Positions 55,601-64,000 of a DNA stretch of 64,000 bases are shown here, in pieces. This DNA is from Hydrangea macrophylla. Taxonomy: Eukaryota > Streptophyta > Magnoliopsida > Cornales > Hydrangeaceae. How positions within the stretch are numbered: the stretch's first letter is position 1; every line of letters begins with the position of its first letter. Location: assembly GCA_033977485.1 (NCBI GenBank), contig CM066997.1, forward strand, positions 81,624,634 through 81,688,633. Direction: 5' to 3'. Position numbers and translations under genes: made by a program. The notes below the pieces were generated by a model, which made no database searches, was not told where the DNA came from, and saw only the letters and a program-made list of their open reading frames with translations.

Positions 55601-58452
55601 AGGGTCACAAAGGCATGAGAAGCCTCGCCGGAGGCAAGAGCAGAGCCAGGAATTTTGGTCAGGGAGGCCTAGGCTATACGGGGGTTTGCCCACGAGGCGA
55701 TTTTTTTGGAGTCTATTTATACATAATGGAATTGTTATTTCCACTCCATCATTAAACTAAAGCACTCCTTAGTACCACTCTTAGAGCATGTGGTACCATG
55801 TATGTAATGCATGGCATGCATGGTACCACATGATTTGAGAGTGGTACCATGGAGTGCATTGGTTCAATAATGGAGTGGCAATAACATCACCCCATAATGG
55901 AATTGTTACATAATTGGTGATTTGTTTAGGGTGTACTTGTATATGATTGCAATTTTTTTTGGATGCGCTTGTAATATGAATCTATTTGGTGACATGTAAA
56001 TATTGTATAGTGTCTTTCAAAATTCTAGAGGGCTATTTCTAAAACGCATAAAATTCTCACACTAAAAGTGTACTTTTCAAAATTCTAGGCGCCTTTCTTT
56101 TTGAGTTGTATATACCTGGATATCAATATATATGTAGTTGATGACACTAAATTGGGCCTTGGACCCTATGGGCCCCCTAAACATAAGTTGAGGGGGGACC
56201 TAAACATAAGTTGAGGGGGCCTAAATATGAAATATTAAAAAAAATTATGGTAAAATTTTAATTCTCAAAATTTCGAGGGTCATGAGCCCCTCGAACCTTA
56301 CTTCCTCCATCCTTGGCCGGAGGTTCGCCTAGCTGGATCTGAATTGATCCTGTTATATGCATTACCAAACAGACACTCAATATAGATAAAAATTTTATAT
56401 GTTACCCAAGTAACCAATCGCTAGGCCCTTGTTTTTCTCATTTGAATCTGCAACCTTATTTGTCATATATATTTTCTATTTGACAAGACTATGATATGTT
56501 TGTCTCATATTGATTTACTAGCATTATTATCCTTCTAAGGGGATGTTTTGGAACCGGTACTAAATACCTTTTATTACACAGAAATCTGTTTAAAAATACC
56601 ATTGAAACAAGTTTTATGTCGAACTAACATGATGAGATTGAGACTGAACTGATTTTGTTGTAAGCATTCCGAAACAAGACCTTAATCGAGATAATTTTTT
56701 ATGTTTAATTTACTTTTAATGTTTTTATAAAAAAAATTGTTAGGCGCATTTTGAGACAACTGGTCCAGAAATATGGGAGGATACAAATGGAGAAGTGGAC
56801 ATATTTGTGATGGGAATTGGAAGTGGAGGCACCGTCACTGGCGTCGGACAGTATCTCAAATCTCGAAATCCTAATGTCAAGGTGATAAACTGATAGTAAT
56901 TTTTTCGTATTCGAGTGTCTATACGCTACTTTATTATTTTCTAATTGTTAATGTTATTTGCTTATATTTGAGCAGATATATGGACTTGAGCCTGAAGAAA
57001 GCAATATACTAAATGGTGGTAAACCAGGTAAAACATCCTGTTGTTGTTTGTTCTGTTTGCTAAGCTTTTATCAAAGAAAGATAGCACAGAAGAAAATACG
57101 TTAGGGCCTGTTTGGTTGTCCCATTGAACTGAAGTCTCAGATTAGCGTTCTGGTATCGAAATTTATCCTCTAGAATGAATCGATTCGAGGAAATAGTAAT
57201 GATCTTAAAAAATAATGCTTGATATAAAGAATTTGATCATCTCAAGAAACATAAGATGACTATATAGAAAGAAAAATATAAAGTTTTTCTTTCCTATTTT
57301 TCCAAGTAGAACTGTGATTGATCAAGGTGATGGATACTAATACAAAAATGAAACACATGTGTACCGTTATTGTCTTATTGAACATACGAATTGCATTTGA
57401 ATGAAGATCACCCTTTGATCTTTGAACTGTAAAAAGACGATCATATCGTTTGAGAGACCCATTTGTTGTAGTTCTAATATTGTTTTTTTTTAACAGGACC
57501 TCATCATATAACTGGCAATGGAGTGGGATTCAAACCGGATATTTTGGACATGGATGTTATGGAAGAAGTTCTCATGGTAAAACAAGTTGTCGATATGTTA
57601 AGTTCTTTGGGGTGGCGACATTGATAGTCCAGTGATTAACTTTGGCTTTCACTAACCAATGTTGTTTGATAGGTTTCTAGTGAAGATGCAGTCAATATGG
57701 CAAGACAGTTGGCTCTGAAGGAAGGGCTTTTGGTAATACATATTTTCTTATATTCGAGAGAGAAGGCTTTGTTTGGTGTACGGATTTAGCAAAGGAAAAC
57801 GGTTTCATCCATGCTCAAATGACATTGGAAATTTAGTAATTTTCAAAATATAATAGGAACTCAGGAAACGATTAAGGGACGTACGTGACTTGTAAGATAT
57901 CAAAGTTTGTTAATTTATTCTTCACCCTCTTTCCTTTTTCTTCGTACTTTCCTCGCGGTTTTTCTCATTAACCAAACAAGTGTTTTTCTCGGTGTTTTCT
58001 TTTGCGTTTCCCTCACTCATTCCATGGACTAGACAAAGCATTGTTATAGACCTTCAATTGCATTGTTTAGAAGAAATTTCAAATTTTGAAAAGTTTGGTT
58101 CCTCCTTATTCTAATCATGTCATCACCTTCTGGTCCATGTAGGTAGGGATATCATCAGGAGCTAATACAGTTGCAGCACTTAGACTTGCCCAAAGGCCAG
58201 AGAACAAAGGCAAACTTATCGTGGTATGAACAATGTTTAATCATATGTTAATAAGTACAATGTTATTGTATTACATATGAAAAAAAGTTTACACATTATT
58301 TGACGAGAATAAAACTCACTTATACAAGCACATTGGTTTTTTGGAATTTTCAGACGATTCATCCAAGTTTTGGAGAGCGGTACTTGTCTTCCGTGCTGTT
58401 CGAAGAACTGAGGAAGGAGGCAGAAAATATGCAACCAGTTGATGTTGATTAG
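48586..58452 (+). CDS. CAS1: Mitochondrial L-3-cyanoalanine synthase (cysteine synthase family), ten exons
   Basis: Exons: 48586-48756, 53169-53278, 53692-53749, 53871-54134, 56744-56881, 56976-57027, 57497-57576, 57673-57732, 58143-58223, 58354-58452. All introns are GT-AG and the frame is open for 370 residues, the usual length. The enzyme converts cysteine and cyanide to beta-cyanoalanine and sulfide with PLP, detoxifying cyanide from ethylene synthesis. Residues 1-30 are Arg-rich with RFFSS, a mitochondrial presequence. The PLP lysine is Lys92 in TSSIKDR, the substrate loop is EPTSGNMGI (118-126; Met where plain cysteine synthases have Thr), the phosphate loop is GIGSGGT (225-231), and the cofactor-ring serine is in GISSGA (313-318). 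The start context is CATCAATGGCC. Introns 1 (4.4 kb) and 4 (2.6 kb) are swollen by repeats. No broken exon is seen. Confidence 0.95.
49500..49625. mobile_element. Small CACTA-like foldback nested in the Mutator-like element
   Basis: GACTTTGGGACGGACCACTA near 49502 and its inverse TGGTCCGTTCCAAAGTC near the end, with repeated GACGAAA..TTTTCGTC inside. A TA/TG microsatellite follows at about 49650-49690. Confidence 0.5.
49955..50110. mobile_element. MITE family X, copy 3
   Basis: AGTACTATGCTTCTCAAATT ... AAATTTGGGAAGCATAGCAT inverted ends, the cleanest copy in the window. Nested in the Mutator-like foldback. Confidence 0.75.
50732..50916. mobile_element. Foldback MITE
   Basis: GAGCAATGCTACATACACAA ... 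CTATGACATTACTC inverted arms of about 55 bases including AGGGCTTTAAATG / CATTTAAAGCCCT. Confidence 0.65.
51063..51733. mobile_element. Non-autonomous hAT element, 671 bases
   Basis: Terminal inverted repeats TAGGGCTGCAC ... GTGCAGCCCTA with a perfect 8-bp duplication ATGAGCTG (51055-51062, 51734-51741). Subterminal GGGTCGGGTC and GACCCGAACC repeats could bind transposase. No ORF. Confidence 0.9.
51774..52485. mobile_element. Foldback element with internal duplication
   Basis: GGGTTAATTACATTTTACC ... GGTAAAATGTATTTAACCC arms. The stretch from TTTTCACTTCATCCCGTGG (about 51809) recurs near 52020-52190, so it has grown by internal duplication. Confidence 0.7.
52882..53017. mobile_element. MITE family X, copy 4
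   Basis: AGTAATGTTATGTTTTTCAAATTT ends, with inverted arms around CATACTTTGACATTGTATG. It lies 150 bases before exon 2. Confidence 0.6.
54376..54564. mobile_element. hAT-type MITE, 189 bases
   Basis: TAGGGGTGGCAATT ... AATTGCCACCCCTA inverted ends with a perfect 8-bp duplication AGTCCAAC (54368-54375, 54565-54572). Confidence 0.92.
54957..55378. repeat. Minisatellite, 64-base unit, about 6.5 copies
   Basis: Each unit reads GAGAAC.TCATAAATTTCAC..AATA.TTTC, then TTGAGAAATTTCTCAA, then ATTATCAAAATTA. Unit starts: 54961, 55025, 55089, 55152, 55216, 55281, 55345. The 16-base TTGAGAAATTTCTCAA is a perfect palindrome kept in most units. Confidence 0.9.
55728..55892. mobile_element. Foldback MITE, family M1, copy 2
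   Basis: Same arms as 44195-44359. It is flanked by CATAATGG, which here extends to a 16-base shared flank (CATAATGGAATTGTTA), so the exact element edge is ambiguous. Confidence 0.75.
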
Positions 58453-60525
58453 TGCCTGAAGAGCTCTTGGATCACTTAATTTTGTGATATTGATGAAGTG
58501 ATTTTCTATGCATAGTACTATGTTGGAGTCTATGTTCTAAGTATTAATGTTAATTGTGAAAGTACTTGTTGTCTCAGACATGGCACATATGTATTGACTC
58601 ATTTCATCAGTTTGTGCCTAAAAATGTACTAATGAAAATGATTTGAAAAATCAGACCAGTGTTTCAATAGAATTGCATTAGAATTTATGTTCTAAAAGGA
58701 GAACAAAATGACAGTAAACTATTTTTTGATAATTAGTAGGAAAAGAAAACCCCAAACAGAGGACAGTTGGGTGAAAGGGAAGAAAAATAAAATTCCAATA
58801 TTAATGTATGGGTGAAAGTTGGCCTATCAAGTGTAACATGCAATACAGAGAAGTAAATTTACATGAGTATTTATTTATTATGCAAGATCATCCTCCACAG
58901 AAGCACTGAGAGTGCATACTAGATCTTATTTTAATCTGTCTAGCCAAAAAAAAAAAAAAAAAAGAACTAGTATTTTTTACTTGAGAATTAAGATTGACAA
59001 TCTAGGAAATGAGATTCTGAAGATTAGGAAAAAGACCTAAAAAATTCTAGTAGGAGGCTTTGAATTTCTATGAAACTAGAAGTCAGGCACACCAAATGAT
59101 AAAATAAAAAATTAGACTTCCTTTAAAAAACAAAAAAAAATAAATAAAATTAAGTTGAAGATGAGGTTTTACTTGTAAGGTCAGGGGTTAGTGATTATCG
59201 AAATCCATCTACCACAACATCTTCGAGAAAATGTCCCGTACTCTACGAGTTAATCTTCAATATAGGTGATACCACGTCATCGGTATCACCAAACTAATGC
59301 ACAAAGGTATTGTGCTTATATAGACATATGTTTTCCTTAAAATTGGGACTCACATGTGCTTTAGCAGTGACATCTTATTGATTCGTGATATCATGTCAAC
59401 AAAAAAATAGTTGTAACGAAGATTTCCTCCTTACTCTATCATGTATATATTTTCTGGGATCTTCTATGACACGACCGAGTGACTTTGGTCATATCATACA
59501 ACCATTATCACATAGGTGTCAATGAGGATAACAAGGGAGCAAATGGGTAGTAGCCGTAAAATTACCATAGAAAAACTACTTTTGTGGTTACTCCCTATAT
59601 TATTGGCACCCTGTTTGGCATAAAATATTGATAGCATCATCGGCGTGGTGCTATTGATTGGGCGTGTCAGGGGCTTTGTACGAAAGACCCAAACGTATAT
59701 ACCAAACTTATCCCTATAAGTGCGGTGTACGAAAATAGTGATCAAGCATTGTGTTAATTAAATAGGGAATTGCCCTTACTGAAAATTCTCTAACAGTACT
59801 GAAGCACACAAGCTTGAAAGTGATGAAAATAATAATAAAGCAAGACTTTTGAAATTAGAAATATATTGCAGAGAAGGAAATTACAAGAAATTACTTAAGA
59901 AAGTAACATACAGTGCATGAGCACTAAAAATAAACTGAGAAAGCTTAAAGGAAGCTACTGAAACTAAAGGGAATGCTTTTGAATGCTTTTGGGATTTGTT
60001 TGTGTGTTGATCGGGTTATTTTTGTGTTGAGTAGTGTGTTAGAGAGTTGTTGGAGAGGCCACTGTATATATAGAGGGAGGGCTGAGATGTTGGTCCAATG
60101 ATTGTCTCTTGCTTTCAAGCTAAGTTTTATGAGATTTGCAATTTGCATTAATATATTGTAATCATTCCTAGGCGCACCACATATATTTGATACACTCCAT
60201 GTATCAAAATGAGACCGGTGGCCTCTTGGTTCGATCAGTGCTGCCAAATTATCTGCTGGATCAAACAATTTGTGAAGTAAAATTTCTTAGAAACAATCAC
60301 CATAGATCCCACCATATGCTATGAGTTATGATGAAGCTTTGACCAAGTTTGGTCTAAAGAATGGATTTCCATGGGGCATTTCTTGCTCGGGCATGGTATG
60401 CCCCATGGTGGTGATTTGGTTGAATGAACAATGTGTGGTCATAATTGCTCTCCCTTTGGGTTCACCATGATATGGACGATTGAAAAGTGTATCAAGCCAT
60501 GCGACTCAAAAATGAGCCCAATGAC
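58453..60525. other. Downstream intergenic region, no gene seen
   Basis: The 3' untranslated sequence of the synthase gene is followed by AT-rich DNA. A perfect 11-base inverted repeat CCATGGGGCAT / ATGCCCCATGG lies at 60369-60379 and 60398-60408. A TATA-like stretch is present on the minus strand near 60065. The short ORFs here have no recognisable domain. Confidence 0.5.
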
Positions 60526-60805
60526 TAAGGCTTAGTTTGTGTTTCTCCTTTTTTAAAGCTCAATTTCATGTTAATTTATTTAGTAACTAAATTATGAACT
60601 TTGCAAAAATTGAACTTAGGGCTTTTTTGGGGAGAGCTTTTAAAAGCTCTATCTAGAATAGAGCTTTTAAAAGCTCAAGGTTGCCTTTTGGTTTCATAAT
60701 GTCTTTTTGAAGAGTAGTGTGTCATTTGTATAAAATTATCAAACAACTTAGTAATAAATTTCATAAGCTCCTTTTAAAAAGCCACATGGGGGCCAAACTA
60801 AGCCT
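60526..60805. mobile_element. MITE flanked by 19-base direct repeats
   Basis: Inverted ends AGGCTTAGTTTG ... CAAACTAAGCCT. The flanks AAAAATGAGCCC.ATG.CT at 60507-60525 and 60806-60824 match at 17 of 19 bases, longer than any usual target duplication. Confidence 0.65.
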
Positions 60806-61132
60806 AAAAATGAGCCCGATGGCTAATATTTTGCTTGCTAGTTCACATTTGATGAAGCAAAAGTATTAGACATATCAAGGGCTCCACCACCATGATTTGT
60901 GACGGTGTATATATATATGCACTTTCAATCAGATCATCGCCATTTGGCAAAAATTTGCAATTTAATTGGTTATGTGATAAAATGCATATTTTGGGTACAA
61001 ACCCATTGGCACCAATACCATAGTGATTTTCTTAAATTTTCAAGATTACTCTTATTCACCCCCCTTATTACCATTAATACCCTAGTTACCATCCATTGAC
61101 ACGTTGAGTTGCCAAATAGTTGTACCTATGCG

Positions 61133-62007
61133 CAATGTTTTAAAAACCGAACCGGACCGGCCGGTTGGACCGGTTCGACCGTCGACCGGTCGGCTTTCCG
61201 GTCCGGTTTGACTCGGTAATCGTTATTGGAGCAAGAACCGGTCAAAACCGGTGGGTGGACCGGTTGAACCGGATAACCGGAGAACCGGTGACGGTTTTTG
61301 TGGATGAACCGGGTTTGTGAAAGCTTAAAAAATGGCTTGTGTCCACCACAACAGGTCCCTCCAAAGTCCATCCTTCACCTCCGTCGTCCTCTAGCGAATG
61401 GACCTCTATCTTGTCGCCATCATCTAGCCTAGTCGGAGTAACTCTGGTTGTCGCTGCGCCTCACAGTGCCGTCTATTTTCTGGCTTTCAAATAACATGTG
61501 GTTTCGTTTACTCTAGCAACCTCTCTCTCTCTCTAGATTGCATTTGATTTATATTACACCACTTACGCTATTCTTGGTTTTGAGTCTCATTGGGAAGTGA
61601 AACTGGTCATTATGGTAGGTGGTAGGTTGTAAGTAATATTAGAGCTTTTAATGTTCACTTTTTACTTTTTAGTCTTGGTAGCTGTTAAAAGAATGGGTTG
61701 GCACTTGGTTGTAATTAATTTGTAGGTCAATGGTATGGTTATCATATTTTGAATTTTAAATTAGTTCTCAAATTATTTGTTAGTTGTATCATATGTAGGG
61801 ATATGAAAATGTGAAGCAAAAAATTTACAATTTATCTCTATTTCATACTTAATTATATACTATTGTACTCTTATATATTTAAATAAATACATTTATTACA
61901 TAATTATGACGTCACGGTTTAACTCCGGTTCACCCGACGGTTGAACCATTAACCCGTGACCCGGTCATTTTTCCGGTTCGATGAACGGTCCGGTTTTAAA
62001 AACATTG
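61133..62007. mobile_element. Non-autonomous hAT element, 875 bases
   Basis: CAATGTTTTAAAAACCG ... CGGTTTTAAAAACATTG ends with a perfect 8-bp duplication CCTATGCG (61125-61132, 62008-62015). Subterminal GACCGGTT/AACCGG repeats are dense at both ends. No transposase. Confidence 0.9.
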
Positions 62008-62047
62008 CCTATGCGTCAAAAACCACTAGGTGTATGGTAGAAGCTAA

Positions 62048-62221
62048 GACCATCTCCAACCCACACATCAAACACCATTTTGAGGCAAACTTTGCTGTAA
62101 TCCCAAAAATTTCTGCTCCAATGGACGCATCAACAGGTGCAGCAAAATTTGCTACAATCTAAAATTGCAGCAACATTGCTGCAAAGGCAAAGCTGAGGCA
62201 AATAATTTCTCAGCTTATTTT

Positions 62222-62267
<46 letters not shown>

Positions 62268-62690
62268 GAATCCTGAAGATGAGAAGAGAGAGAGAGAGAA
62301 GTACTGGGTTTAGCCATTTAGGTAAAATGGGATAAAAATTATAGGGTATTTTTTTATATCGTTGACAATAAAAGTGGACCAATCAAACTCATTAAGTTTT
62401 CAATTTAATTGGAAAAACAAAATATACAATAAAAAAATTTATTTTATTTTTATTTATTAAAAAAGTCATACATTTGCAATAAAAAACGCTATTAAACCAC
62501 AAAAGTATATTAACATGAGCATAATATAAATAATAGATAAAAGAATAAAATTTATTAAAATATACAATCTTTGATGTATGGGTTGGAGTGACTCACTTTG
62601 TAACATAAAAAATAACACATCAACTTTACCTCAGACCATCAAAATCACTCATTTGCTACATCATTTGATGTTTTGCCTTTGGAGATGGTC
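62048..62690. mobile_element. Tourist-like MITE (PIF/Harbinger)
   Basis: GACCATCTCCAA ... TTGGAGATGGTC inverted ends flanked by TAA on both sides (62045-62047, 62691-62693). It contains a GA microsatellite (about 62227-62263). Confidence 0.8.
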
Positions 62691-62717
62691 TAAGTCTCCA
62701 TATATCTCTTTCAAGAG

Positions 62718-62892
62718 AGCAGTTTTGCTCATCCAAAAAATGGTTCACTAATGCTCACTCAAGTATCTCATTGGCCAATGCAATGGGACAAGATTAAACA
62801 TCATTTGTTTAATCCTGAGTCTCACTGCATTGGTCAATGAAATGCTTGGGTGAGCATTGATGAACCATTATTTGGGTGAGCAAAAGTATTTT
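62718..62892. mobile_element. Foldback MITE, family Y, copy 2
   Basis: GCAGTTTTGCTCATCCAAAA ... TTTGGGTGAGCAAAAGT inverted arms with AATGGTTCA and CATTGGCCAATG blocks. Same family as 48176-48350. Confidence 0.7.
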
Positions 62893-63085
62893 CCTCTTTC
62901 AAATGTTTATTACTTTTCTTAGGAAAAGCTCTTAAAAAAATCGAATTTATCTTCCGAATAATTTCCCACCAATATAGTGATTGCATCAATTTTTGTATTT
63001 GATCTTGAATTAGAGATTTTCTTTACACCTCCATATATACATATTCATATTATAGAGATAATTGCAGTGACAATTAAAGCATGAG

Positions 63086-63173
63086 CCGACCTTAGCTCAG
63101 TTGGTAGAGCGGAGGACTGTAGTTTGTTCATGCTGGCATCCTTAGGTCGCTGGTTCGAATCCGGCAGGTCGGA
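63086..63173 (+). tRNA. tRNA-Tyr (GTA) with 15-base intron
   Basis: CCGACCTTAGCTCAGTTGG starts the acceptor and D arm, the anticodon loop is CTGTAGA with GTA, the T arm holds GGTTCGAATCC, and the acceptor closes with GGTCGGA. The intron is 63123-63137, just after position 37, as in all nuclear plant tRNA-Tyr genes. The mature length is 73 bases before CCA addition. Box A and box B are intact, so it should be functional. Confidence 0.96.
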
Positions 63174-63179
63174 TTACCA

Positions 63180-63187
63180 TTTTTTTT
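63180..63187 (+). terminator. RNA polymerase III terminator of tRNA-Tyr
   Basis: A run of eight T starting seven bases after the end of the tRNA. Confidence 0.88.
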
Positions 63188-63807
63188 GTCTTTGCCATAT
63201 TTATTGTGTTCATACGACGTCGTTTTAGTAATTGATCCTGTTTTTAGTTTTTCAAACAAGGGATCTGCTAAAAAGACTAACCACACATCATTTTCTACAC
63301 CACCTAGAAGCATTGAGTGGTTGTACACTTAGCATACCATGTTATGTGCGTGATTTGAAGATAGTTATGTGAAATTTCTATTTGAAAAAAAAAAAAAGAA
63401 GAAGAAAGTTATGTGAAATTTAATATAAACTTACACGAGAGTTACGTAAAATTTCACATTAATAAAGTTATGTGAAATTTCATATAATCATATATCACAG
63501 ACAATAAATGAATGAATCTACAACTCAATCCATTTCTAAGCCCATTTTGAAATCTTAGGATAAGAACTACAGGATTGGTTCATTCAAATAAGTTCAAAAT
63601 CCTTAGAATGAACACACGGTCTAAATATCAGACCACCATCTACAATATCACAAATGCCCTAACCTCTCAATCAAATTCTAAAGAAAAGAACAAAACCCAT
63701 TTCCCAAATTCACCGACAATAAAACACCATTCCCCACATATACATCACATCCAAACAGAGCCTTATGGTTCGAATCTTCAAACCCAAAAATGGTCAGCAA
63801 CTCACCT
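63188..63807. other. Intergenic, no gene seen
   Basis: AT-rich sequence. GTTATGTGAAATTT is repeated four times in slightly varied form between 63366 and 63486. Confidence 0.45.
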
Positions 63808-63966
63808 AAAAAAAGGCAGCCCAGTGTACGAGACTTCTGCCATTGCGGGGTCTGGGGAGGATTGAGATGTACGCAGTCTTACCCTTGCAAAGCAGATAGA
63901 TTGTTTCCAGATTCGAACCTGTGACCTCTAGGTCATAACAGAGCAACCTTACCGTTGCAACTCTCC
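63808..63966 (-). mobile_element. tRNA-derived SINE (Au type)
   Basis: On the minus strand: TGCAACGGTAAGG (box A region, 63948-63960), AGGTTCGAATCTG (box B, 63909-63921), the body CCAGACCCCGCAATGG, and the 3' end GGGCTGCCTTTTTTT (63808-63822). This order and these blocks match the widespread plant Au SINE. The surrounding ORF is incidental. Confidence 0.85.
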
Positions 63967-64000
63967 TCTATGAAACAAATAAATCGTTAAGGGGAAGAAT

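Larger units (their letters stand above)
54135..56743 (+). other. Intron 4 of the cyanoalanine synthase gene
   Basis: 2,609 bases, donor GTAAAC, acceptor TTGTTAG. It holds a hAT MITE, a CT run (54834-54853), a 64-base minisatellite, a MITE M1 copy, and a direct repeat of its own first 170 bases near its end (56402-56560). Confidence 0.85.

Noticed and set aside
59494..60268. Minus-strand ORFs and a TATA-like site suggesting a gene or LTR
   Set aside because: No domain, no primer site and no paired repeat could be found, so nothing is supported beyond AT-rich intergenic DNA.
63575..63865. 96-codon plus-strand ORF at the right end
   Set aside because: Its second half runs through the Au-type SINE in reverse, and the first half shows no family.

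Overview
This is a window of nuclear DNA from a flowering plant, most likely a eudicot. Three things show this: a ten-exon gene with GT-AG introns for a mitochondrial beta-cyanoalanine synthase, a tRNA-Tyr gene with a plant-type short intron, and a dense layer of plant LTR retrotransposons, MITEs and a tRNA-derived SINE. There is no bacterial, organellar or CRISPR signal.

Left half (1-42.5 kb) is a nest of LTR retrotransposons. Copia element A (plus strand, ends at 34830) carries four insertions. (i) B, a minus-strand copy of the same Copia family, sits in A's left LTR; its 5' LTR is 14121-15593. (ii) C, a minus-strand Tat-lineage Gypsy element, sits in B's leader (1-12944, left end outside the window). 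It carries an intact plus-strand antisense gene at 266-1351. (iii) D, a complete 8.5-kb Athila-like element coding only Gag and protease, sits in A's left LTR (15837-24367, 5-bp target duplication, nearly identical LTRs). (iv) E, a solo LTR of C's family, sits in A's gag-pol region (27282-30378). To the right, an unclassified repeat G (34831-36262 and 41925-42570) is split by F, a Sirevirus-like Copia element that codes only Gag. F's Gag N-terminal domain is duplicated and its left LTR is chimeric.

Middle (42.6-48.5 kb): a broken plant-mobile-domain ORF, a Gypsy LTR relic and a run of MITEs. Right (48.6-58.5 kb): the only ordinary protein-coding gene, a 370-codon cyanoalanine synthase. Its 4.4-kb first intron and 2.6-kb fourth intron are filled with MITEs, a minisatellite and a local duplication. 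The end (58.5-64 kb) holds more MITEs, the tRNA-Tyr gene and a SINE.

The most notable signals are: (1) a 50-base copy of the 3' half of tRNA-Arg at C's primer binding site. It reads GCG where the gene should read ACG, as expected if a reverse transcriptase copied inosine-34, and it begins at the first base after the usually methylated G26. (2) A shared promoter layout in unrelated elements: a cluster of family-specific short palindromes just upstream of a TATA box. (3) A gag-pol frame about 6.6 kb long broken by eleven stop codons that transitions could explain, with no frameshift. (4) The intact antisense ORF. (5) The tandem Gag domains in F.
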